A stretch of 64,000 nucleotides of DNA from Mycolicibacterium wolinskyi (GCF_002101965.1 NZ_LQQA01000035.1:1-64000), one strand, 5' to 3'; positions 25,906-34,306 are shown, counted from the stretch's first letter. The notes: generated by a model not told the origin, from the letters alone. Numbers and translations: made by a program.

Positions 25906-26809
25906 TCAGGCACGGGCAGCGGTGATGCGGTGCAGGGTCCGGCGTCCCACCCGGCTCAGCGCTGGATGAGAACTGGCGTAGTACCACACCAGACCCATCG
26001 CCTGCTGGAACGCCCACGCCCGTCCCCGCTGCCAGACAAGCTCGTCGCACGCGAGGCATTCACGAAGAACGGCGCGGGGGCGGGCTTCCAGCAGATGCCA
26101 ACCACTCACCAGATCGAGTGCCGGATCAGCGGGCGCCAGGCCGCCTACATCCAGCACGCCGGCCAGGCGACGCTCCTTCGACACCAGGATGTTGCCGGGA
26201 ATCAGGTCTCCGTGGCTCATCACGTCGGCGTCCGCGCCGCGTGGTAGCTCACGCATCTCGTTCCACAACCGGCGCAACGCGGCCACGTCGAGCAGGCCTT
26301 CACTGCGCTCGAAACATGTGTCCATCCACGCGTCATGGTCTTTCAGTTCTCCCCCGCGGCCATGCCCGCTGAACTGCTTGCCGCACGTATCGATGCTGCG
26401 TACGCCTGCGATGAACTCCGCCAGATCGGTCGCAAAGCCGATCGAGCTCCCGGCATCCCGCTTCGCGGCGTCAACACCCGGGACCCAGGTCTGCACCCCA
26501 CCAGGGCATCGGATATCCGTGCCCAGGCTTCCCCAGGGCGACCGGGGCAGGCGTCGCGAATCGGGTCCGACCCCGTAGTTCAGCCGCGGCCCGGACTTCA
26601 GTGCGCCGCAATTGCCATGCCGCTTCGGTGTTTTCGTGTTGCAGCAAGAACCGCGCCGCGAGACCGCGCCCGATTCGGTAGATCGCGTTGACCGTGCCGG
26701 TTCGGGCGACGGGGGCGATACGCCGACCGCGCCACGCGGGAAACTGCTCATCGACCAACGAACGCACCGTCGCCACGGTGATCGGTAGTTGGCCGGCGTG
26801 GATATCCAC
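25906..26809 (-). pseudogene. Aminoglycoside phosphotransferase-like gene with a single-base frameshift
   Basis: Two frames join into one APH/choline-kinase-fold protein of about 300 residues. The 5' frame (from a GTG at 26809) has the nucleotide-loop part VARTGTVNAIYRIGRGLAAR and ends GYPMPWWGADLGPGC. The other frame takes over with VQTWVPGVDAAKRDAGSS and carries the catalytic MSHGDLIPGNILV and the AGVLDVGGLAPADPALDL metal motif. Removing one base from the C4 run at 26496-26499 restores PMPWWVQTWVPG, the expected family motif. A homopolymer site makes an assembly error plausible. If the mutation is real, the kinase is inactive. The in vivo substrate is unknown. Confidence 0.75.
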
Positions 26810-26881
26810 GATCCCACCTTGGCCGCCCTGCGACACCACGGCAAACCAATATCGTGGGGTGCCGCTCGCGACGTGTGGGCG

Positions 26882-27475
26882 TTACGGAGCAGGCGGTGGC
26901 GGCGGTGCGGGCGCCGGTGCACCCGGCGTGTTGTATTCGTATCCGGGCGGCGGCGGCCCGTCCAACGGGTAGTAACCGGGCGGTAGCGGCGGACCTTCAG
27001 CGCCCGGACCGGCGTTGGGATCTGGCGCGGTGACCGGAGTTTCCGAGCCGGGCGCGTTCATCGACACGTAGCCGGGCGGCAGCGGCGGCGGCGGGCCGGC
27101 TCCCGGTGGCGGTGGCGCGGCAGGCCCGGTGGGCCCTTGCAGGTCGTAGGGGTTCTGCGCCTGGTGCCACAGATCCCTGAGTGTTCCGAGCGGGCCGGAT
27201 CCGTATTGGCCGGAGCCGTATACCGGGTTGGCCATCTCGGGTACCGGTGGTGGACCGGCGGGTGGCGGCGCAGGGGGTGGTACCGCTCCATCAGGCGGCA
27301 GCACGACCGGTTGGCCGGGCGCGGCAGCCGCCGGATCCGATGGTGGCGGCACAGGAGGCGCGGGCTCCGCTGCCGCAGGAACCGCCGCGGCCAGCACCGC
27401 GCCGGCAACGGTGACACCTGCAATCGCGAACTTCGCCGCGCTGAGGGACAAGGTGGCGCGCTGCCTTTCGGCCAT
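26882..27475 (-). CDS. Exported proline-rich protein
   Basis: A 197-residue protein from the ATG at 27475, with AGAGGA about 11 bases upstream. A signal peptide (about residues 10-35, AVLAAAVPAAAEPAPP) is followed by low-complexity Pro/Gly sequence. A short ordered island contains NPVYGSGQYGSGPLGTLRDL, then WHQAQNPYDLQGPTG (about 85-120), before more Pro/Tyr repeats such as PPLPPGYVS, PPLPPGYYP and PPPPGYEYN. It is probably a cell-wall or surface protein. Function is unknown. The gene ends 72 bp before the phosphotransferase start and may share its transcript. Confidence 0.75.
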   Translation of the reverse strand: MAERQRATLSLSAAKFAIAGVTVAGAVLAAAVPAAAEPAPPVPPPSDPAAAAPGQPVVLPPDGAVPPPAPPPAGPPPVPEMANPVYGSGQYGSGPLGTLRDLWHQAQNPYDLQGPTGPAAPPPPGAGPPPPLPPGYVSMNAPGSETPVTAPDPNAGPGAEGPPLPPGYYPLDGPPPPGYEYNTPGAPAPAPPPPPAP

Positions 27476-27672
27476 GAATCCGGCGGTCCTCTCTGTCACG
27501 CCCACTGGTAACCGATCGGGAGCACCAAGCGAGCCGAGCGTAGAGGCATCGTCGCACACATCGACCGGGTACCACCATGCGACGAACATGCGAAGGCACC
27601 CTGCCACAGGATCGTTTCGATTGGCTAAGCTTTCAGTGTTCGATCGAGTTTCCGAGCACCGAGGTGGGCATC

Positions 27673-27900
27673 ATGTATTTGACCAAGGCGGCATTGGCCA
27701 CTGTTGCGGCCGCAGGTGCGATCGCTGTGACGGCCATCGGCCTGGGCTCGGCCACCGCGAGCGCCGACCCCGTTCCCCCGCCGGGGGCCCCGAAGAAGCC
27801 GGCCGAGTCCTGGCAGGGTCACCCGATGGTGTGGGCGCAGCTGCCCGCGGGTGGGCACTGGGGGGTCTGGGTCAACGGAGACTTCCTGCCGTTCACCTGA
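27673..27900 (+). CDS. Small exported protein
   Basis: A 75-residue protein from the ATG at 27673, with GAGGTGGG directly upstream. A clear signal peptide (KAALATVAAAGAIAVTAIGL, then ATASADP) covers residues 5-32. The mature part of about 43 residues is PPPGAPKKPAESWQGHPMVW followed by a Trp/Gly-rich end (GGHWGVWVNGDFLPFT). No cysteine is present. Small exported proteins with this terminal aromatic pattern occur in mycobacteria, but I know of no function. It is divergent from the proline-rich protein gene. Confidence 0.7.
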   Translation: MYLTKAALATVAAAGAIAVTAIGLGSATASADPVPPPGAPKKPAESWQGHPMVWAQLPAGGHWGVWVNGDFLPFT

Positions 27901-28008
27901 GCGTCTGATCCTGCTACGGGACGCTGTCGCCCAATAGCGTGAATCGCCCGTCGTCGACCCAGTCGATGACGCACCATCGGATGTGCACCCAACGAAGGGC
28001 GGGCACCC

Positions 28009-28800
28009 GTGGGCACTCCAGAACGTGCGAAGTGGGACCCAACATTCGTCCGGCAGGTGACAGCGTGGCTGCGACCGATGGCGCGGTGCTGGTTTCGGCC
28101 AGAAGTCCGCGGGATTGACCGGATACCCGCCGATGGGCCAGCGCTGGTCGTGAGCAACCACTCGGGCGGCATGATGACGCCCGATGTCCTGATCTACGCC
28201 CCGGTCTTCTATGACCGGTTCGGATACGACCGACCGTTGCACACACTGGCTCACTACGGCGTCCTGATGGGCCCGTTGTCGTGGGTGATGAATCGGCTGG
28301 GCGTCATCGAGGCCAGCCCGGAGAACGCTGCGGCCGCGCTCGGCGCCGGTGCGGTGGTCTTGGTGTTTCCCGGCGGCGATTACGACTCCTATCGGCCCAC
28401 CTTCGAGGCCAACACCATCGATTTCAACGGTCGGACCGGCTATGTGCGCACCGCGATCGAGGCTGGTGTTCCGATCGTCCCCGCCGTCTCGATCGGCGCG
28501 CAGGAGACGCAGCTGTTCCTGAGCCGGGGTCATCGGCTCGCCCGTCGGCTGGGTCTCAAACGCATCCGGATGGAGATTCTCCCCGTCAGCGTGGGCCTAC
28601 CGTTCGGCCTGACTGTGTTGTTACCGCCCAACCTGCCGTTACCGGCCAAGATCGTGGCAGAGGTGTTGGAACCGATCGACATCGAGAGCCAGTTCGGGTC
28701 ATCGCCGGACATCGATGAGGTCGACCGCCACGTGCGGGCGGTCATGCAGGACGCGCTCGATCGCCTGTCTGCCGAGCGCCGTCTTCCGGTACTCGGCTGA
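28009..28800 (+). CDS. PlsC-family 1-acyl-glycerol-phosphate acyltransferase-like protein
   Basis: A 263-residue lysophospholipid acyltransferase fold. The catalytic HX4D is in VVSNHSGGMMTPDVLI (about residues 47-62), and the substrate-binding block is VVLVFPGGDYDSYRPTFEAN (about 117-136), followed by VPIVPAVSIGAQET. No transmembrane helix is obvious apart from a weak hydrophobic stretch, so it is probably membrane-associated. It should transfer an acyl group to a lysophospholipid or related glycerolipid; the specificity is unknown. GTG start at 28009. Confidence 0.9.
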   Translation: MGTPERAKWDPTFVRQVTAWLRPMARCWFRPEVRGIDRIPADGPALVVSNHSGGMMTPDVLIYAPVFYDRFGYDRPLHTLAHYGVLMGPLSWVMNRLGVIEASPENAAAALGAGAVVLVFPGGDYDSYRPTFEANTIDFNGRTGYVRTAIEAGVPIVPAVSIGAQETQLFLSRGHRLARRLGLKRIRMEILPVSVGLPFGLTVLLPPNLPLPAKIVAEVLEPIDIESQFGSSPDIDEVDRHVRAVMQDALDRLSAERRLPVLG

Positions 28801-28859
28801 CGCTTCCCCACCATGGCAATCGACGGCTCAGTCCCAACCCTTCGTGAGACAGTGGGCGC

Positions 28860-29549
28860 ATGACATCTGCGTCAAATCACGACCTCGCCGTGCGCATGGC
28901 GGAACTGGCGCGTGACGTCGCCGCGCCTGCCGCGCTCGAGGACGTTTTGCGGACCACCACGAAGGCGGTTCTGGATCTTGTGCCGGGCGCACAGTACGCA
29001 GGCATGCTTCTGCTCGGTACCGGGGGCAAGTACGAGACGCTCGCGCCGACCTCCGATCTCATGTACGAACTCGACCACATCCAGATCTCGACCGGCGAGG
29101 GCCCGTGCGTACAGGCTGCCGTGGGGGATTTGATCGTGCGGACCGACGACTTCGAGCACGAGCAGCGCTGGCCGGTCTATACGCCGAAGGTCCTGGAGCT
29201 CGGCGTTCGCAGCTCGTTGTCCTTCATGCTGTACACCACGCGGCGAAACGCTGGTGCGTTGAACATGTTCTCCAGTGAGCCGCATGCCTTCGACGCGGAA
29301 TCGGAGGCCATCGGCTCGGTGTTGGCCGCCCACGCCGCCGCGGCGATCGTCGCCGGAAGGCATGGCGAGCAATTGCAGACGGCACTCAGCAGCCGCGACC
29401 TCATCGGTCAGGCCAAGGGCATGATCATGGAGCGCTACAACGTCGACGCCGTCCGCGCGTTCGAAATGCTGCGTCAGCTGTCCCAGTCGAGCAATGTCAA
29501 GCTGGTCGACGTCGCCAAGCAGGTCATCGAGACCCGCAGCGGCAGCTGA
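28860..29549 (+). CDS. GAF and ANTAR domain-containing regulator
   Basis: A 229-residue protein. An N-terminal GAF domain (about 1-160; LVPGAQYAGMLLLG, ISTGEGPCVQAAVGD, FEHEQRWPVYTP) is joined to a C-terminal ANTAR RNA-binding helix bundle (about 165-225; SRDLIGQAKGMIMERYNVDA, then FEMLRQLSQSSNVKLVDVAKQVIET). ANTAR proteins bind paired hexaloop stem-loops to prevent transcription termination; GAF would sense a small ligand or redox state. A decayed relative lies at 11875-12048. The oxidoreductase gene begins 19 bp downstream and may be cotranscribed. Confidence 0.93.
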   Translation: MTSASNHDLAVRMAELARDVAAPAALEDVLRTTTKAVLDLVPGAQYAGMLLLGTGGKYETLAPTSDLMYELDHIQISTGEGPCVQAAVGDLIVRTDDFEHEQRWPVYTPKVLELGVRSSLSFMLYTTRRNAGALNMFSSEPHAFDAESEAIGSVLAAHAAAAIVAGRHGEQLQTALSSRDLIGQAKGMIMERYNVDAVRAFEMLRQLSQSSNVKLVDVAKQVIETRSGS

Positions 29550-29568
29550 CTCCGCCGACAAGGTCAGC

Positions 29569-30783
29569 ATGCCCCGCGTATTGGTCGTCGGGTCCGGCTT
29601 CGCCGGGCTGTGGGCCGCCATCGGCGCGGCTCGACGGATTGACCAGCTCGGTCGGCGTGTGGACGACATCGAGATCACGGTGCTCACCAACCGGCCGTTT
29701 CACGACATTCGGGTACGCAACTACGAAGCCGACCTGTCGGAGTGCCGAATCCCGCTCTCGGCCGTGCTCGACCCGGTAGGGGTGGGCCACGTCGTGGCCG
29801 ACGTCACCGATATCGACGTTCATGGGCGTACCGTCACAGCGCAGAACACTGGTGGGACAACGACATTCGACTATCACCGGCTGGTGCTCGCGGCAGGCAG
29901 TCAGGTGGTTCGGCCCGACGTACCGGGGCTGCGGGATCTCGCGTTCGATGTCGATACCTTCGACGGCGCTACTCGACTCGACGCTCACCTGACCCGCTTG
30001 GCCACCGGCCCGACGCGTCCGGGCATTGCCACCGCCGTGGTGATCGGTGCGGGGTTGACGGGCATCGAAACGGCATGTGAGCTTCCTCGGCGGTTATCGG
30101 ACGTGTTCGCCGGCGCCGTGCACCCCCGCGTTGTCCTCGTGGACCACAACCCCCTCGTTGGCTCGGACATGGGCGCGTCCGCACGCCCGATCATCGAGAC
30201 GGCGTTGTCCGACAACGGAATCGAGACACGAACGGGGGTCGCCGTTACCGGGGTCGACAAGGACACCGTCACACTCTCGTCCGGCGAAGTCGTCGTTGCG
30301 GCGACCGTGGTGTGGTGTGCGGGTATGCGTGCCAACCCGTTGACCGCGCAGCTGCCCGTGACGTTGGATCGGCTCGGCCGAGTACCGGTCGATGACTACC
30401 TGCGCGTCGAGGGCGTTGCCGATGTCTTCGCCGCCGGCGACGTTGCCGCCGCGAAGATGGACGACGAACACATGTCGGTCATGTCGTGCCAGCACAGCAG
30501 GCCGATGGGCCGATACGCCGGTTACAACGTGATCAGCGATCTGGTCGGCGAGCCGATGCTGGCGCTGCGGATCCCCTGGTACGTCACGGTTTTGGATCTA
30601 GGGCCGGCCGGGGCGGTCTACACCGAGGGGTGGGACCGACAGGTTGTCGCAACCGGCGCGGAAGCCAAGGCCACCAAGACCACGATCAACACCGCGCGGA
30701 TCTATCCGCCGCTGACCGGCAGCCGGCAAGCGTTGTTCGCCGCTGCGGGACCCGAACTGCAGTCCCGGCCGGCGCACGGGTGA
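29569..30783 (+). CDS. NDH-2-like FAD/NAD(P)H oxidoreductase
   Basis: A 404-residue two-dinucleotide-binding-domain flavoprotein. The FAD-binding Rossmann motif is VLVVGSGFAGLWAA (residues 4-17), the NAD-binding motif VVIGAGLTGIETACEL (about 158-173), and the second FAD segment DVFAAGDVAAAKMD (about 288-301). Type II NADH dehydrogenases and related quinone or thiol reductases have this layout. The C-terminus lacks an obvious membrane anchor. The ATG at 29569 was preferred because upstream codons belong to the GAF-ANTAR gene. It converges on the atpE paralogue, another respiratory-chain gene. Confidence 0.85.
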   Translation: MPRVLVVGSGFAGLWAAIGAARRIDQLGRRVDDIEITVLTNRPFHDIRVRNYEADLSECRIPLSAVLDPVGVGHVVADVTDIDVHGRTVTAQNTGGTTTFDYHRLVLAAGSQVVRPDVPGLRDLAFDVDTFDGATRLDAHLTRLATGPTRPGIATAVVIGAGLTGIETACELPRRLSDVFAGAVHPRVVLVDHNPLVGSDMGASARPIIETALSDNGIETRTGVAVTGVDKDTVTLSSGEVVVAATVVWCAGMRANPLTAQLPVTLDRLGRVPVDDYLRVEGVADVFAAGDVAAAKMDDEHMSVMSCQHSRPMGRYAGYNVISDLVGEPMLALRIPWYVTVLDLGPAGAVYTEGWDRQVVATGAEAKATKTTINTARIYPPLTGSRQALFAAAGPELQSRPAHG

Positions 30784-30818
30784 TGGTTCGCGCGTCAGTG
30801 AGAGGTGGCACGTCGCCG

Positions 30819-31067
30819 TTACCCGCCGGGCGTCGCGAACACGAACAGCGCCATGAACGCGACGTTGATGAAGAAGGTGGCTTCGACGAGCCCGATGGTG
30901 ATGAGAAACGGTGTGAAAAGCCGTGATTGCGCCTCCGGTTGCCGTGCGACGCCGGCGATGAACTGAGACCCGGCGATGCCGTCGCCGATTCCGGCACCGA
31001 TCGCGCCGCCGGCCAGGGTGATGGCTCCGGCCAGTAGTGCGTTGCCCATGAGTTCTTCGGTCGCCAT
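30819..31067 (-). CDS. Orphan F0F1 ATP synthase subunit c (AtpE paralogue)
   Basis: An 82-residue hairpin of two membrane helices with a polar loop. The loop VARQPEAQSRLFTPF is the subunit c signature, and the proton-carrying glutamate E62 is present in GLVEATFFIN. Helix 1 holds GGAIGAGIGDG with D29, matching D28 of M. tuberculosis AtpE. Canonical Ala63 and Tyr64 are replaced by Thr64 and Phe65. The rest of the atp operon is absent. The ATG shares a base with the stop of the MerR gene (TGATG) and has GGAGAG upstream, so it is cotranslated with the regulator. It could form mixed or alternative c-rings. I know of no described equivalent. Confidence 0.92.
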   Translation of the reverse strand: MATEELMGNALLAGAITLAGGAIGAGIGDGIAGSQFIAGVARQPEAQSRLFTPFLITIGLVEATFFINVAFMALFVFATPGG

Positions 31068-31846
31068 CAGTTCTCTCCGTCGTCGAGATGCGTTTCGGCG
31101 TAGGCCAGCATCGCGTCCCGCAGGTATTCGGGCAACCGCGCATCCTGTGCCTCGTAGTGGGCGCGAAGTTCCGATGGTTCGTCGAGCGCCTGCGCGAGTT
31201 CGATATAGCCGGCCTTGGTCGGTGTCCATAACTTGCGCTGCAGGGCCAAGTCATCGTCGAGCACCGCGAATGTGCGCGGATCGTCCGCCGCGACACCGGC
31301 ACGCAGCAGCTCCACCATGCGTTGTTCCACTTGTACGCCTTCACGATTGAAGGCCTCGAAGTCGTCCGAGGACCACTCGGCGATGTTGCGTTTCACCTCC
31401 GCCAGTTCGGGCTGGTTCGTCTCACCGGTATGTGCGATCCGGCGTGCTTCGAGTTCGGCTATGTACTCCGGGGTGATCTCGAACCCATCGAAGAACCGTT
31501 CGGCGGGCATGTCAGTTCCTTCCTCGAGATGTTTGATCGTGGCTGCGACGGTGGCGGCGAGCCGGTCGATTTCACCGCGCTGTTCCAGAAGTCGTTGGTG
31601 ATGGCGACGCAATGCGACAACCGGGTCGTCCTCGGCGTCGACGACAGCGCCGATGCTGGCCAGATCGAGGCCCAGCTGACGCAAGAGCAGGATCTGCTGC
31701 AGCCGCAACAGCTGTTCCCGCTCGTAATAGCGGTATCCGTTCGCACCGATCCGAGCCGGATTCAGCAATCCGATCTGGTGGTAGTACCGCAATGTCCGCG
31801 AGGACACCGAGGACATCCGGGCCACCTGCTGGATCGACCAACTCAT
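31067..31846 (-). CDS. MerR-family regulator with TipAS-type ligand domain
   Basis: A 259-residue protein. The MerR DNA-binding domain (about 1-70: WSIQQVARMSSVSSRTLRYY, HQIGLLNPAR, GYRYYEREQLLRLQQILLLR) is followed by a coiled coil (about 70-110) and a TipAS antibiotic-recognition-like domain (about 130-258). TipAS domains bind thiopeptides and other drugs. The ATG at 31846 lies close to the expected transcription start, so the mRNA is probably leaderless; the GTG at 31855 would overlap the -10 and is rejected. The stop shares a base with the atpE paralogue start. It probably activates its own operon on ligand binding. Confidence 0.92.
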   Translation of the reverse strand: MSWSIQQVARMSSVSSRTLRYYHQIGLLNPARIGANGYRYYEREQLLRLQQILLLRQLGLDLASIGAVVDAEDDPVVALRRHHQRLLEQRGEIDRLAATVAATIKHLEEGTDMPAERFFDGFEITPEYIAELEARRIAHTGETNQPELAEVKRNIAEWSSDDFEAFNREGVQVEQRMVELLRAGVAADDPRTFAVLDDDLALQRKLWTPTKAGYIELAQALDEPSELRAHYEAQDARLPEYLRDAMLAYAETHLDDGEN

Positions 31847-31853
31847 GAGATCC

Positions 31854-31884
31854 ACGCTAAAAGCTGACGTAACGTCAATGTCAA
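31854..31884 (-). promoter_or_regulatory. MerR-type promoter with 19-bp spacer
   Basis: On the minus strand, TTGACA (31879-31884) and TAGCGT (31854-31859) are separated by 19 bp. The spacer holds the perfect dyad TGACGT-T-ACGTCA (31865-31877). A spacer of 19-20 bp with a central dyad is the hallmark of MerR-activated promoters, where the regulator untwists the DNA. The start point would fall near the ATG at 31846. Confidence 0.75.
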
Positions 31885-32006
31885 GGTCTGCTCAGAACGA
31901 TCCGTACGGATCGTCCGATTTGGGATCGGTAGCGGTCGCAACGCGATTCACTTGTACACACGCGGACGGACGCCGCACAGCAATCCTTGGGCACCAGGAG
32001 TACTCG

Positions 32007-32711
32007 ATGAACACGATGATGCGCCAGGCCGGCATCGGCCTGGCCTCACTGATCGCGGCGACAGCCCTGGCCGGGTGCTCGGCGGGCACGCCGGATGCCG
32101 AGCCGCCGGTATCGCCCACGGTCAGCGCGCCGCCGGCGAGTGCCGGTACGCCGGAGCGCACGAGTTCGCCGGCAGTGTCGACGACGCAGCCGGCGCCCGT
32201 GGCCGATTGCGCCACCAATCCGTCGACCGCGCCGGCGCCGAGCGTCGAGCCCTACGGAACGGTACCGGAAGCGGCACGAATATCGTTGACAATCAATGGC
32301 ATTCCGTCCCATACGGTCACCGCGGGCGGCCCACCGACCGAAGTCGAAGTGACGCTGTGCAACGACTCGGCCATTGCCTATCCGCAGGTCGGCGTGGTCC
32401 TGGTACTCAGCCGCTGCAGCTGTGCGCCGGGCCCGCTGTCGATTCCCACGGGTTCGGTGGAGCGATTTGACGATGCCGCAGCAAGCTGGGTCCCCGTCAC
32501 GCCCGCCACTGCGGGCACGGGCATGGATTTTCTGGCCGGCTATTCGAACGTGCACGAGTTGCCGAAAGGGAAGACGACCACCATGCGGTACCGGATCGCG
32601 CTCGACGCATCGATGACCGCGGGTGAAGGCGGCGTCGAAGCGGTTGCCGTGACGCCGGAGCCGCTCAATCAGATCGGCAGCGCCGAGCTTTCCTTCGCCG
32701 TCGTGACCTAG
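32007..32711 (+). CDS. Putative lipoprotein
   Basis: A 234-residue lipoprotein. The signal peptide ends in the lipobox LAGC (cysteine about residue 22), then a Pro/Ser/Thr-rich linker (about 25-65). The mature domain is beta-rich (ARISLTINGIPSHTVTAGGP, TEVEVTLCNDSAIAYPQVGV) and ends with a conserved-looking AVAVTPEPLNQIGSAELSFAVV. CSCAP and other cysteines may form disulphides. It has the look of an immunoglobulin-like exported domain. GGAG lies 6 bases before the ATG. It is divergent from the MerR gene. No function is assigned. Confidence 0.75.
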   Translation: MNTMMRQAGIGLASLIAATALAGCSAGTPDAEPPVSPTVSAPPASAGTPERTSSPAVSTTQPAPVADCATNPSTAPAPSVEPYGTVPEAARISLTINGIPSHTVTAGGPPTEVEVTLCNDSAIAYPQVGVVLVLSRCSCAPGPLSIPTGSVERFDDAAASWVPVTPATAGTGMDFLAGYSNVHELPKGKTTTMRYRIALDASMTAGEGGVEAVAVTPEPLNQIGSAELSFAVVT

Positions 32712-32734
32712 TCCTGTCCCCGAATGCCGGGCCT

Positions 32735-33145
32735 TCAGTGGACGTACAACTCGAGCTGCACGTTGTCTGGATCGCGGATCACGATGGTCGGTCCGTAGCC
32801 GACGTCGATGATCCCGGTATGGACCACGTTCTTGTTCTCGAGATGAGCAACCCACCGTCGCAGCTCGTCGATATCCGCGACCCGAAACGCCAAGTGGTCG
32901 AGCCCTGTTCGACGCTCGTTGAACGCTCCGACCGCCCCGGTGCCGTCGTGGGTGACCACGGTTAGCGCGACGCCGGACGGGTGCACGAGCGATCGGGTCT
33001 CGAAGCTGTCGGCTTGCGTGCGATTCACGAGAACGAAGCCGAACACATCCTGCCACCAGTCCGCCGAGCGGTCGCAGTCGGAAACCGTCAGATCAATGTG
33101 GGAGATACCCATGAGGTCCGGCATTGCACGCATGTCGCGAGGCAT
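32735..33145 (-). CDS. VOC-superfamily (glyoxalase-like) protein
   Basis: About 136 residues. Family blocks are GISHIDLTVSDCDRSADWWQ near the start, with metal histidine, FNERRTGLDHLAFRVADIDEL with the central histidine, and IRDPDNVQLELYVH with the terminal glutamate, giving a complete metal site. The ATG at 33145 is preceded by a purine-rich GAGAGGGTGG; GTG 33163 and internal ATGs are alternatives. Glyoxalase I or fosfomycin-type activities are possible. A GTAGYCGRCTAC palindrome lies 80 bp upstream (33225-33236). Confidence 0.88.
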   Translation of the reverse strand: MPRDMRAMPDLMGISHIDLTVSDCDRSADWWQDVFGFVLVNRTQADSFETRSLVHPSGVALTVVTHDGTGAVGAFNERRTGLDHLAFRVADIDELRRWVAHLENKNVVHTGIIDVGYGPTIVIRDPDNVQLELYVH

Positions 33146-33222
33146 GATGGGCCACCCTCTCACCTGGATGAACGTGGCGACGTGACGACTGAAACGTATC
33201 TGTGGCCCACATCGCCGGACAT

Positions 33223-33238
33223 GAGTAGTCGGCTACTC
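33223..33238. promoter_or_regulatory. GTAGYCGRCTAC palindromic site, copy 1
   Basis: GAGTAGTCGGCTACTC, followed by CGATTCGG. It is one of three copies in the window (also 46313-46324 and 58248-58259), here 80 bp upstream of the VOC gene start at 33145. The shared core and spacing suggest an operator, but the regulator is unknown. Confidence 0.5.
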
Positions 33239-33264
33239 GATTCGGATCGGCCGGGCCCAGGCGC

Positions 33265-34230
33265 TCACGCGCGTTGCTGCCGGAATGCCCGGCGATAAGC
33301 GCCCGGTGTGGTGTGTACGGCGGATTGGAAACGGCGTCGGAGATTGGTCGCCGACGACAAGCCCACGCGGATCGCGATCGTATCGACCGGCAGATCGGTC
33401 TCTTCCAGCAACGCTCGCGCGGCGTTGATCCGTTGGGTCAGCAGCCATTGACCAGGGCTGGTGCCGAGTTGCTCGACGAACCGACGGGCCAGTGTGCGTG
33501 AGGAGACGTGAAGATGATTCGCCATGTCCTCCAACGTGATCGGCTCATCGAGCCGCCTGCTCACCCAGTCCAGCAGTTCGGCCAGGGACGGTGGCGGAGT
33601 CACCACGGTAGGCGGGGCCGCGTACTGAGCCTGGCCACCTTCGCGGTGAGGCGGCATCACCAAGTGCCGGGCGACGTGTGCCGCGTAGGCCGCCCCGTGG
33701 TCCTTGCGGATCAGATGCAGGCACAGGTCGATGCCCGCGCCCGCGCCCGCGCTTGTCGCGACGTCCCCGTCGTCGACGTACAGCACGTCCGGATCGACCT
33801 TGATGCGGGGAAATCGTTCTTGCAGCTCGGCTGCCTTGGCCCAGTGGGTGGTCGCCGGTCGATCATCGAGCAGACCGGTCTGGGCGAGTGCGAATGTGCC
33901 GGTGCAGATCGTCGCAATGCGGCATCCGCGCTCGTGCGCCCTCGTGAGTGCACGCCGCACATCGGCGGACAGCGGCGCGTTCACCGGTCGCCAACCGGCG
34001 ATGACGATCGTGTCGGCGGTGTCGAGCGCACCGAGCCCAGCTGAAATCGTCATCGCGTACCCCACCGGCGTCGCCACAACCCCGGGTCGTTCGGTACACA
34101 CGGTGAGCTCGTAACGAGCCGGATCCGTATCCCGTTGGACACCGAAAACCTCTGTCACACAAGCAAGCTCGAACGGACCCTGCGGCGGGCTCACCAGCGC
34201 CGCCACCCGATGCGCGGTTCGGTCGACCAT
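33265..34230 (-). CDS. GlxA-family AraC-type regulator with DJ-1/PfpI-like domain
   Basis: A 321-residue regulator. The N-terminal domain (about 1-190) is a DJ-1/PfpI GATase-like fold with the cysteine in ATICTGTFALAQTGLL. The AraC helix-turn-helix pair at about 220-320 includes ITLEDMANHLHVSSRTLARR and VDTIAIRVGLSSATNLRRRF. Members respond to unidentified small molecules, and many activate neighbouring detoxification genes. It is divergent from the cupin gene at 34307. The second GlxA-type regulator is at 37364. Confidence 0.93.
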   Translation of the reverse strand: MVDRTAHRVAALVSPPQGPFELACVTEVFGVQRDTDPARYELTVCTERPGVVATPVGYAMTISAGLGALDTADTIVIAGWRPVNAPLSADVRRALTRAHERGCRIATICTGTFALAQTGLLDDRPATTHWAKAAELQERFPRIKVDPDVLYVDDGDVATSAGAGAGIDLCLHLIRKDHGAAYAAHVARHLVMPPHREGGQAQYAAPPTVVTPPPSLAELLDWVSRRLDEPITLEDMANHLHVSSRTLARRFVEQLGTSPGQWLLTQRINAARALLEETDLPVDTIAIRVGLSSATNLRRRFQSAVHTTPGAYRRAFRQQRA

Positions 34231-34306
34231 GGCTAGATAGTACCGGTAGATGTCTATTCAGACACTGGTCATGGCTGCCTGGCCGGAACACCATCGAGGT
34301 GTGACA

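Noticed and set aside
31847..31855. GTG at 31855 as the MerR start
   Set aside because: It overlaps the predicted -10 element of the gene's own promoter, so the ATG at 31846 is preferred.
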